Shown here piece after piece: positions 17,820 to 24,685 of a DNA stretch of 33,657 nt. The notes under the pieces were generated by a model. That model was given only the letters and a program-made list of their open reading frames with translations, did no database searches and was not told the origin of the DNA. This DNA is from JANNFX01 sp031380225 (lineage in GTDB: Bacteria; Pseudomonadota; Alphaproteobacteria; Rhizobiales; Hyphomicrobiaceae): contig JANNFX010000024.1 of assembly GCA_031380225.1 (NCBI GenBank), positions 1-33,657 on the forward strand, written 5' to 3'. The translations under genes were made by a program, and so were the position numbers. Position 1 is the stretch's first letter, and every line of letters starts with the position of its first letter.

Positions 17820-17957
17820 CGTAGGTTGGGTTAGCGCGGCCACAAAACGTAAATTATTGGCTCTGGCATCGAACCGCGCGTAACCCAACGCTTTCGCGAG
17901 CCGATGGAAAATGTTGGGTTACGGCCGCAAGTGCAGGGCGGCTTAACCCAACCTACG
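17820..17957. repeat. nested GTAGGTTGGGTTA / GTAACCCAAC inverted repeat
   Basis: The outer arms CGTAGGTTGGGTTA (17820-17833) and its exact complement (17944-17957) enclose inner arms GTAACCCAAC (17880-17889) and GTTGGGTTAC (17913-17922), also perfectly complementary. All four share the TTGGGTTA core. This GTAGGTTGGGTTA repeat is a known dispersed intergenic type in proteobacteria and cyanobacteria. Here it lies between murA and the carboxynorspermidine synthase gene and could act as a transcript-end structure. Confidence 0.75.
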
Positions 17958-18049
17958 GACCCCGCCCTCATCGAATTTCTTGATCTTGAAACGCGTCTGC
18001 CCTATGCGCGTGGCTCAGTTTCGTCTCTCGACCCATAGGAGCCACGACT

Positions 18050-19276
18050 TTGGACAGCGTCTTGATCATCGGTGCGGGAGCCGCCGGCTCCGTTACCGCC
18101 CAAAAGTGCGCGATGAACCGCGATGTGTTCAAGAAAATTCACCTTGCCTCGCGCCGGATTGAGAGCTGCGAAAAGGTCAAGAAACAGTGCAAAGGCAAAA
18201 TCGACATTTCGCAGGTCGATGCCGACAATGTAGCTGAGACGGTGGCGCTGATCAAACGCGTCAAGCCAGACCTATTGATCAACATGGCGCTGCCATATCA
18301 AGACTTGGCTCTGATGGATGCCTGCCTAGAAACTGGCGTGCACTACATGGACACGGCGAACTACGAGCCGCGCGACGTCGCCAAGTTCACCTACAAATGG
18401 CAGTGGCCGTATCACCCCAAATATAAGAAGGCCGGCATCATGGCCATCCTCGGCTGCGGCTTCGATCCCGGCCAATCGAACATCTATTGCGCCTATGCGC
18501 AGGAATTTCTGTTCGACGAAATCGAGCAGATCGACATCGTAGACTGCAACGACGGCAGCCATGGCAAAGCATTTGCCACCAACTTCAATCCTGAGATCAA
18601 TTTGCGCGAAGTCACTCAGCGCGGCAAATATTGGAAAGACGGCAAGTGGATTGAAATCGATCCGCTATCGATCTCCTGCATGGTCGATTACCCGGAAGTC
18701 GGGCCTCGTAAGTCGTATCTGATTTATCACGAGGAAGAAGAGAGCCTGGTCAAGAACATCAAGGGGCTGAAACAAATACGCTTCTGGATGACGTTCTCGG
18801 ACAACTACATCAAGCATCTCGACGTGCTGCAGAACGTTGGCATGACACGCATCGATCCGGTGATGTACAAGGGCAACCCGGTCATCCCGATGGAGTTCTT
18901 GAAAGAACTGCTCCCCGCCCCGTCATCGCTTGGCAAGAACTACACCGGCCGCACGTCGATTGGCTGCATCTTCCGTGGCACCAAGAACGGCAAGAAGAAA
19001 ATCGCGATGATCTATAACGTCTGCGATCACGCCCATTGCTACAAGGAAACGCAAGCACAAGCGGTGTCGTACACCACCGGCGTGCCGCCCGTCGTCGGCG
19101 CCATAATGCTATTCAAAGGCCACTGGGGAACGGGCGCGCAAAAGGCGGGCGTCTACAACGTCGAGCAATTGCCGTCAAAGCCGTTCATGGACGAAATCGG
19201 CAAACAAGGACTGCCGTGGGTGATGAAGGAATTGAGGGTCGCGGATCAAAAGGATTTGTTTGCGGTGAAGTCGTGA
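18050..19276 (+). CDS. carboxynorspermidine synthase (saccharopine dehydrogenase family)
   Basis: A 408-residue NAD(P)H-dependent enzyme that reductively condenses aspartate semialdehyde with a diamine (putrescine or 1,3-diaminopropane) to carboxyspermidine or carboxynorspermidine, part of the alternative polyamine route. The N-terminal Rossmann loop IIGAGAAGS (residues 5-13) and the family phrases GFDPGQSN, DCNDGSHG, ATNFNPEINLREVTQRG and VCDHAHCYKE point to this branch rather than to lysine-pathway saccharopine dehydrogenases. The start is TTG at 18050 with AGGAG eight bases upstream. The partner decarboxylase (nspC) is not in the window; a Tat-exported agmatine-deiminase-like gene lies 1.2 kb away. 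Confidence 0.88.
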   Translation: MDSVLIIGAGAAGSVTAQKCAMNRDVFKKIHLASRRIESCEKVKKQCKGKIDISQVDADNVAETVALIKRVKPDLLINMALPYQDLALMDACLETGVHYMDTANYEPRDVAKFTYKWQWPYHPKYKKAGIMAILGCGFDPGQSNIYCAYAQEFLFDEIEQIDIVDCNDGSHGKAFATNFNPEINLREVTQRGKYWKDGKWIEIDPLSISCMVDYPEVGPRKSYLIYHEEEESLVKNIKGLKQIRFWMTFSDNYIKHLDVLQNVGMTRIDPVMYKGNPVIPMEFLKELLPAPSSLGKNYTGRTSIGCIFRGTKNGKKKIAMIYNVCDHAHCYKETQAQAVSYTTGVPPVVGAIMLFKGHWGTGAQKAGVYNVEQLPSKPFMDEIGKQGLPWVMKELRVADQKDLFAVKS

Positions 19277-19384
19277 GGGGGGTAGTTCAAAATATTGGTT
19301 GCCGAATCGGTCGCACAATCCTCTATCTTTAATCTTTCAGCTTATGCGGTAGCAGACTACTTTAGTCCGCGATTGGAGAGGTCC

Positions 19385-19714
19385 ATGGCTAAAAAAGAAG
19401 AGGACGAAAGTGCCAAAAAGCGGCGCACAAATCGTCCCTTTCCAGCAGCCACTTTCGAAGAACCCCTGGCATTTGCGAAATCCATGTTGGATTTTGGAAG
19501 CGGCCAGCAGGTCCGATCAGCCCCACCCACGCACAGAGACTCGGGTCAAGCACCCACTCGCGCCACCCCACCGCTGTCATCCTCGGGCTTGGCCCGAGGA
19601 CCCATTTGTCCGTTGGTGTGGGTGACGATAGAAGTGCCCGTGGCGCTTACGGCGCAAAGAATTTGGCGGCAAGTTTTGCTGCTTGATGGGTCCTCGGGCC
19701 AAGCCCGAGGATGA
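19385..19714 (+). pseudogene. truncated gene, N-terminal part only, running into a repeat element
   Basis: An ATG with a good GGAGAGG site begins a protein with a charged start (KKEEDESAKKRRTNRPFP) followed by TFEEPLAFAKSMLDFGSGQQVR. This resembles the conserved N-terminal module of a family of hypothetical proteins that normally continues with a winged-helix-like LFDxxxKSPxS segment. Here that continuation is missing: after about residue 40 the frame turns into low-complexity sequence. From 19576 it merely reads through a palindromic repeat (SSSGLARG, then GSSGQARG) to a stop inside it. The likely reading is a gene broken by deletion or by insertion of the repeat element. Family assignment is from memory and tentative. 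Confidence 0.45.
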
Positions 19715-19715
19715 C
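19576..19715. repeat. composite inverted-repeat element (140 bp) with perfect 29-bp ends
   Basis: Positions 19576-19604 and 19687-19715 are exact reverse complements over 29 bases. Each arm begins (read inward) with GTCATCC and contains its own palindrome CCTCGGGCTTGGCCCGAGG. The 82-base core has no gene. The ends match the dispersed GTCATCC...GGATGAC family seen at 461-485 and 33320-33392. Paired palindromic units of this kind resemble REP-doublet or MITE elements mobilised in trans. Confidence 0.85.
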
Positions 19716-19773
19716 ATCCAGGTTGGATTAGGCAATGGCGTGACTGCGCCAAAGTTTGCCAACCCCGCCACAC

Positions 19774-20445
19774 CTACCTGCCCGCCACCAGCGCAGAGAT
19801 CAGCGCGCCTTGCAGGCCAGTGAGCAGGATTTGCACGCCAATGCAGAGCAGTAGAAATGCTGACAGCCGGTTCAAGACACGCGCCCTTGCGGGTCCAAGT
19901 AATGTGACGACGCGGTCGGCTGAAGCGTAGCAAATGCCAACCGAGATCGCGACGACAAGCGCCGCTGCCGAGAGGCCTGCAAAAAACGGCACCAATTCGA
20001 CGCCCGTCGATGGACGGCTGGCACTCAATGCGATGGCGACCGAAATCGTGCCGGGTCCAGTGGTGAATGGCATCGTCAGCGGAAAGAACGCGACATCGGC
20101 GGCACCCGCAGCCGGTGCGGCTTGTTCCTGTTTGCGGCTTTCGGTTTGTTGCGAATAGGACAGCATCTCCCAAGCGCTCGCCGCCACGACCAAGCCGCCT
20201 GCCACGCGCAAGGCTTCGATGCTGACGCCGAAGAAACTCATCAACCAGGCGCCGATCCACAGTGACGACAGCATAACAATGGCTGAATAACTCGCGACCC
20301 GCCACGCCAACGCGACGCGTTCGGCACGGTCGCGTTCGACTGTGACTTGATGATAAATGAGCGCGCCGCCAAACGGGTTTACAATCGAGAACAACGCCGG
20401 CAGGGCGACCAGAAAACTCCCGGATACGCTGCCAAAAAGCGTCAT
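19774..20445 (-). CDS. MarC family integral membrane protein
   Basis: A 223-residue polytopic inner-membrane protein with six hydrophobic segments (about 10-30, 47-67, 75-95, 118-140, 150-170, 195-217). The family signature is FPLTMPFTTGPGTIS (about 121-135), and NPFGG near residue 23 is the matching half of the inverted MarC repeat. The family (UPF0056) was once linked to multiple antibiotic resistance, later disputed; its substrate is unknown. The central loop after residue 95 is hydrophilic and Gln/Ala-rich. It lies alone between a repeat element and the agmatine-deiminase-like gene. Confidence 0.9.
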   Translation of the reverse strand: MTLFGSVSGSFLVALPALFSIVNPFGGALIYHQVTVERDRAERVALAWRVASYSAIVMLSSLWIGAWLMSFFGVSIEALRVAGGLVVAASAWEMLSYSQQTESRKQEQAAPAAGAADVAFFPLTMPFTTGPGTISVAIALSASRPSTGVELVPFFAGLSAAALVVAISVGICYASADRVVTLLGPARARVLNRLSAFLLLCIGVQILLTGLQGALISALVAGR

Positions 20446-20517
20446 CGATGTCCCCTATTGGGCTGGCCAATCAGGTGAGTGCCTACACCGGTTCGGTTGC
20501 TATTGCCAATGTGGCTC

Positions 20518-21624
20518 CTACACTGCTGGTTGTTCGTGGGTGGCGCAATGAATACCGCCACCAGTTTCACCAATGGGGTCGACGTTGAGTGCGACGACTT
20601 CACGGCCAGGATACAACTTGTTCAACGTATTAACTGCCTCTCGGTCAGTAACTGGGTCCCCAAACTCAGCTGATATCACGGCTCCGTTGCAGACGTAGTA
20701 ATTGACATATGAGGCCACGAAATCGGTAGACGTCACGCGTGGTTTACTGGGTTCGGGCAGCATGACAATCTCGAACGGCTGACCACGCGCGTCACGCGCC
20801 GCTTTGAGAATGCCGTGCGTCTCAAAGGCTGACTTGCTCCAAGGATCATCCGGGTCAATTTCCTTCGGCATCTGGATAACAACGACACCAGGGCGAACGA
20901 ACCGCGCCAGAGCATCGATGTGATAATCCGTTATGTCAGCGCCTTTGATTCCTGGCGCCCAAATTAGCGACTTGGCACCAAGCGCCTCGAGCAGCAGACC
21001 TTCGACCTTATCACGACCCATGCGGTTGCGGTTGGCAATCACCCATGAGCTTTCATGCGCAATCAGCGTGCCGGACCCGTCTTGCTCAACGCCACCCGCT
21101 TCGCCGGTGAGACCGTTGTCATAAACTGTAAGCCCAAGGCGTTCGGCAACGCGGCGCGCGATCTGGCCGTCATTGGAATGCACTTGTTTGTTGCCCCATC
21201 CGTTAAAGTTGAGCTGTGTCACCGCAAGCCCACCCTTGCCGTCAACCACAAACGAAGGTCCGGAATCGCGGCACCACAGGTCATCGGTCGCGATATCCCA
21301 AATCTCGACCTTGGCTGAGAGCTTCTTGCGAGCCATCCCCTGGTGCTCGTTAGCCATCAATACGACGACTGGCTCGAACTCAGAAATAGTGTTGGCTAGC
21401 TGAGCAATTGTTCCCTGCAGAATTTGCAGGAATACCCCGTCAGTATGAACCGTCCTGTTGACCGGCCATTGCATGAAGGTCCGGAGATGCCGGCCGGCCT
21501 CCTCCGGCAGGTAAAATCCCGCAGGCAAAGCCGTGCGCCTCGCCTGCCCGGCAAAGGATGCACTTGACATAGTCGCTCCAAAACTCAGCGCTGAAGATAG
21601 GAGAAATTGACGGCGGCTTTGCAT
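20518..21624 (-). CDS. Tat-exported agmatine deiminase / peptidylarginine deiminase family protein
   Basis: A 368-residue guanidino-group-modifying enzyme. The fold signatures of agmatine deiminase are all visible: DDLWCRDSGPSFV (substrate Asp), GEAGGVEQDGSGT (Glu), DYHIDALARF (His/Asp) and the terminal catalytic cysteine in GGGIHCATHEQP (Cys360). The expected reaction is agmatine to N-carbamoylputrescine plus ammonia. Unusually for AguA, the N-terminus is a Tat signal (SRRQFLLSSAL, residues 3-13) and predicts a periplasmic enzyme. The ATG at 21622-21624 is preferred: it has a GGAG eight bases upstream and places the twin arginine at residues 4-5. Exported members are often annotated as peptidylarginine-deiminase-like, so the true substrate is uncertain. 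Confidence 0.85.
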   Translation of the reverse strand: MQSRRQFLLSSALSFGATMSSASFAGQARRTALPAGFYLPEEAGRHLRTFMQWPVNRTVHTDGVFLQILQGTIAQLANTISEFEPVVVLMANEHQGMARKKLSAKVEIWDIATDDLWCRDSGPSFVVDGKGGLAVTQLNFNGWGNKQVHSNDGQIARRVAERLGLTVYDNGLTGEAGGVEQDGSGTLIAHESSWVIANRNRMGRDKVEGLLLEALGAKSLIWAPGIKGADITDYHIDALARFVRPGVVVIQMPKEIDPDDPWSKSAFETHGILKAARDARGQPFEIVMLPEPSKPRVTSTDFVASYVNYYVCNGAVISAEFGDPVTDREAVNTLNKLYPGREVVALNVDPIGETGGGIHCATHEQPAV

Positions 21625-21715
21625 CGTAAGAACTCCGTCTAACAATGTTGAGATGGCCACTCATCGACGTCACTAGTCAATATTGGAAAGTGGTCTAAGC
21701 GGCCAACTACGTATC

Positions 21716-22243
21716 TTAAGCCGCCAGCATTATCTCCAAATAACCGTCCAACTGGTCGAAGGTGCCGCCGTAGCCGCCGGTCATGGAGGCGAACATGCCT
21801 TCAAAGAATAGGCGTTCTTCATCAGTCGCATTGACTGGCAGGCTATGCAGCGTGATCGTGGTCTTGCCAGCCTGCTCGCTGAAGGTGACCGTGTTTTCCA
21901 TTTGCAGCGGAATGGCTCCGGGAAAAGGAGCGCGCGCAACTTCGCCCGTCTCATCGGCAAATCCGTTGAGGAACACGAGGCGTTCGGGCGGCGCTATGTC
22001 GACAAATGTGAAGCGGCCCCACATTACGGCGCCGGTCGAATAGCGCATCGCGTAATGGAACATGCCACCGGTCCGAAAATCGAATTTCAGCACTTCGATC
22101 TTTGAACCCTTCGGTCCCCACCAATGTTGCAAGTGTTTGGCTTCAGTCCACGCCTTCCATACGAGATCGCGTGGCGCATTGAAGGCTCGTGTGATGACGA
22201 ACGGCTGACCTAGCAAGGCTTCATTTCCTGTTCTTTCGGCCAT
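21716..22243 (-). CDS. SRPBCC/AHSA1 domain protein
   Basis: A 175-residue START-like fold of the AHSA1 (activator of Hsp90 ATPase homolog 1-like) group, a hydrophobic-ligand pocket protein. Typical phrases are ITRAFNAPRDLVWKAWTE near the start, HWWGPKG, the strand pattern through FTFVDIAPPERLVFLN, and the C-terminal helix FDQLDGYL. The ATG at 22243 has AAGGAG seven bases upstream and lies 23 bp inside the ArsR gene, so translation is probably coupled. ArsR-AHSA1 pairs are common in proteobacteria; the ligand is unknown. Confidence 0.9.
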   Translation of the reverse strand: MAERTGNEALLGQPFVITRAFNAPRDLVWKAWTEAKHLQHWWGPKGSKIEVLKFDFRTGGMFHYAMRYSTGAVMWGRFTFVDIAPPERLVFLNGFADETGEVARAPFPGAIPLQMENTVTFSEQAGKTTITLHSLPVNATDEERLFFEGMFASMTGGYGGTFDQLDGYLEIMLAA

Positions 22244-22580
22244 TTCTTTTCTCCTTGGCTTGCAGCACGCGAAGGTAGCCCTCAAGGCGATCGAACCTTT
22301 CTTCCCAGAACTGGCGATAGTACTCAAGCCAGTCATCAGCGGTTTTGAGTGGACCGGCTTCGAGCTTGCAGGGACGCCATTGCGCTTCCCGTCCGCGCGA
22401 TATGAGACCAGCATGTTCCAGCACCTTGAGATGCTTGGAGATGGCAGGGAGGCTCATATCGAACGGCTTTGCCAGCTCGGTCACGGCCGTTTCACCAAGC
22501 GCGAGCTTGGCCAGAATTGCCCGCCTTGTCGGGTCAGCTAGAGCGGCGAATGTGGTGCTAAGTTGATCCTGAGGCGTCAT
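22221..22580 (-). CDS. ArsR family winged-helix repressor
   Basis: A 119-residue dimeric DNA-binding regulator. It has the winged-helix core ALADPTRRAILAKL then AVTELAKPFDMSLPAISKHLKVLEHAGLI, the ArsR recognition helix, followed by a wing and a C-terminal dimerisation helix. No metal-site CxC motif is present, so it is unlikely to be a metal sensor; it belongs to the group that sits beside AHSA1 proteins and may sense an organic ligand. It is the first gene of the two-gene operon, with overlapping palindromes immediately upstream, consistent with self-repression. Confidence 0.92.
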   Translation of the reverse strand: MTPQDQLSTTFAALADPTRRAILAKLALGETAVTELAKPFDMSLPAISKHLKVLEHAGLISRGREAQWRPCKLEAGPLKTADDWLEYYRQFWEERFDRLEGYLRVLQAKEKRNGRKNRK

Positions 22581-22583
22581 TAT

Positions 22584-22615
22584 TAAACCATATGGTTATG
22601 TAACCGTTCGGTTTA
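22584..22615. promoter_or_regulatory. palindromic operator before arsR
   Basis: Directly before the arsR start codon lies the perfect 12-bp palindrome AACCATATGGTT (22586-22597), which shares half a site with a second palindrome GGTTATGTAACC (22594-22605). TAAACC at 22584 and GGTTTA at 22610-22615 frame both. Overlapping dyads this close to the start codon are the expected target of the ArsR dimer. Binding is inferred from position and symmetry. Confidence 0.65.
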
Positions 22616-22887
22616 TTACGCTTGAAAATTCATTGTGTCAACAGCGCTTCCGCAGTTCTATGCGAGCCAGCAAATTGCGGAACTATCGCCAAATCCCTGC
22701 GCTTGCATCTGGCTTCCAGCAAACGCCTGGCAAACCGCATAGCGTTTGGAATATTATCTGAAGAGGGATTTGTCCTCGACTGAAGTTCGAACCAAGCCAA
22801 GTCATGCAAGGCATGGCTTGGAACGCTAGCGAAGGCTGTCACGAAAACGATTAGGGAAATTCGGGGGAAAAGCGGCGCTCATACTCT

Positions 22888-23157
22888 TTAGTTTCGCAGC
22901 TGTTCTCTATTCCGCTGCGCTTGGATTTGCATCGAAGAGTTGCGCCGAACCTCATCGTTCCAGCTGATCTCTGGCTCTGGATAGAGCTTCGCATTAATAA
23001 ACGAGACCAAGGCATCAATAAATAGCAGCATGATAAGTCTCCCAATGTCTGGCTCCAGCAACCGGAACCCTTTGTTGAGTGCAACATGCGCCTGGCGCTC
23101 TGCCAGGACAAACGGCATTGCTTTACAGCTCGTGTAAGTTTTTGTTATGTGCGCCAT
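22888..23157 (-). CDS. possible small membrane-associated protein
   Basis: A frame of 89 codons with a hydrophobic helix (LIMLLFIDALVSFINA, about residues 41-56) and a charged tail. It is not recognised. Its ATG overlaps the preferred LysR start on the opposite strand within one CCATGG, and no clear ribosome binding site precedes it; a later ATG at 23118 is possible. It fills most of an otherwise empty 566-base gap between arsR and the LysR gene, and a second overlapping frame competes with it. It may be spurious. Confidence 0.3.
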   Translation of the reverse strand: MAHITKTYTSCKAMPFVLAERQAHVALNKGFRLLEPDIGRLIMLLFIDALVSFINAKLYPEPEISWNDEVRRNSSMQIQAQRNREQLRN

Positions 23158-24124
23158 GGCGCGCAGACTTCCATCCCTGAATGCTCTCAGAGCATTTGAA
23201 ACCGCAGCGAGGCATGTCAGCTTTTCGCTGGCCGCAGCGGAGTTGAACGTAAGTCACGCCGCCATCAGCCGCCATATTCGCGAGCTTGAGGCCTGGCTCA
23301 GCACCAAACTATTTCATCGCACCGGCCGTGGTGTTGAGCTAACCGGCGAGGGCGAAGCATTCGCGCGCGACTTGACCCCGGCCTTCGATGCCTTGGCAGA
23401 AGCCACCGGTCGTTTTGCCGTTCCACGCGGACGTCACCAGTTAGTGATCAGTTCTGAAGTACCATTTGCCGCTCTATGGCTGGTGCCACGGCTTGGACGA
23501 TTCACGGCTATGCACCCCGAAATCGATCTCGTCCTAGACCCGACTGACCGCTTAGTCGATTTCTCGAAGAGCGAAGCAGACCTCGGCATCCGCTATGGTC
23601 AAGGCAAATGGCGCGACACTGAGGCCGTTAAGTTGATCGAATCCAATTTCTCTCCAGTCTGCAGTCCGGAATTTGCAAAAAAAAGCGCGATACAATCGCC
23701 GCGCGATTTGGGAAGCACGACACTGCTGCAAGAGCAGAGCAAACAACACTGGATTGATTGGCTAACAGCCGCTGGGGTAGCTGACATTATTTCCGCAAAT
23801 GGCCCGACACTCAAAGGCCATTTGGCACTGGCTGCAGCCGAAGCCGGGCAAGGGTTTGCATTGGCGGACGACATCACGGCCGGCGACGCTTTGGTGGCCA
23901 ACCGGTTGGTCAGGCCATTTGATATTACAGTTCGCGATCATAGCTACTATCTGGTGCATGGCGCTGGTGTGAAACCATGTGAACAAGCCAGCGCATTTCA
24001 TGACTGGCTGACGGCGGAACTAGCAGTGTCGGTCAAGGCGTTACAGGCGCTGAAACGGGAACGAACTCCGCTTCCAACATTTAAATCTGAGTTGCGGAAG
24101 GCCAAATTGGGCGGAGACTTATAG
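23156..24124 (+). CDS. LysR family transcriptional regulator, GcvA-like
   Basis: A 322-residue regulator. The N-terminal helix-turn-helix (PSLNALRAFETAARHVSFSLAAAELNVSHAAISRHIRELE) is the GcvA-type pattern, followed by LFHRTGRGVELTGEG and a periplasmic-binding-protein-like effector domain from about residue 90. The effector domain contains DLGIRYG, a phrase of the GcvA branch. The start at 23156 (MARRLPSLN) is preferred over ATG 23147 because it matches the family N-terminus. No divergent target gene is convincing. A lipoprotein gene follows about 90 bases downstream and could be part of the regulated unit. The ligand is unknown. Confidence 0.88.
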   Translation: MARRLPSLNALRAFETAARHVSFSLAAAELNVSHAAISRHIRELEAWLSTKLFHRTGRGVELTGEGEAFARDLTPAFDALAEATGRFAVPRGRHQLVISSEVPFAALWLVPRLGRFTAMHPEIDLVLDPTDRLVDFSKSEADLGIRYGQGKWRDTEAVKLIESNFSPVCSPEFAKKSAIQSPRDLGSTTLLQEQSKQHWIDWLTAAGVADIISANGPTLKGHLALAAAEAGQGFALADDITAGDALVANRLVRPFDITVRDHSYYLVHGAGVKPCEQASAFHDWLTAELAVSVKALQALKRERTPLPTFKSELRKAKLGGDL

Positions 24125-24215
24125 AACTGTGGATATGCTCTGGATTGGCACCGATCTGAAGTTTTGTCTACAAAGGCGCCGTCTCGCCGCTCAGCCGTTT
24201 AACACTTGGTCGTCA

Positions 24216-24674
24216 ATGTTGGTCACCTCCCGAAAACTCCTGATTGCTGCAGTCGCGCTAGCACTTGCTGCGTGCTCCTCATCTGAGCAGATTGGCGGAA
24301 CAGCCGTTACTGCGCCTGCCGCTGCAGGCGCCCCAACGCAGGATACTGCAACGCGCGCAATGCCCGTCGTCGCCGGGCGGCCGTCGCGTGTGTTCGTGAT
24401 GGCTGGCTTTGGCAACAACTGTGAACCGGTCCCGGCGCCGAACATCACCATCACCGAGCCCGCCAAGCAGGGCGATCTTTCTTTCGTCGTTGGCCAAGAC
24501 ACGACGATTGCGGCGTCATCGAAAGGAACCTGTGTTGGTCAAAAAGCCAAGGGCACCGGCATTTATTACACAGCACGAGTTGGCTCGACCGGCACCGACC
24601 GCTTCACAGTCACAGCCCAACTCGCCAGCGGCGAAAGCACAACGCGCACATTTGAGGTTAGTATCGCTGAGTAG
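24216..24674 (+). CDS. small predicted lipoprotein
   Basis: A protein of about 152 residues with an N-terminal lipoprotein signal: a basic start, a hydrophobic stretch and the lipobox LAAC (LALAACSSS), so the mature protein should be lipid-anchored in the cell envelope. An Ala/Pro/Thr-rich linker follows. The C-terminal half contains beta-strand-like segments with two cysteines (CEPV and GTCVG) and ends in a strand FEVSIAE that resembles an Ig-like fold. The frame stays open upstream to 24129, but the ATG at 24216 puts the signal peptide at the N-terminus. Function unknown. It converges on the slipin gene. Confidence 0.72.
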   Translation: MLVTSRKLLIAAVALALAACSSSEQIGGTAVTAPAAAGAPTQDTATRAMPVVAGRPSRVFVMAGFGNNCEPVPAPNITITEPAKQGDLSFVVGQDTTIAASSKGTCVGQKAKGTGIYYTARVGSTGTDRFTVTAQLASGESTTRTFEVSIAE

Positions 24675-24685
24675 AGCCAAGTCAC

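Noticed and set aside
19577..20470. 297-codon minus-strand frame overlapping marC and the repeat element
   Set aside because: It is out of frame with marC, Arg-rich, and runs through the palindromic repeat; a shadow frame.
22630..22842. 70-codon minus-strand frame between arsR and the LysR gene
   Set aside because: No recognisable features or ribosome binding site, and composition like the surrounding non-coding sequence.
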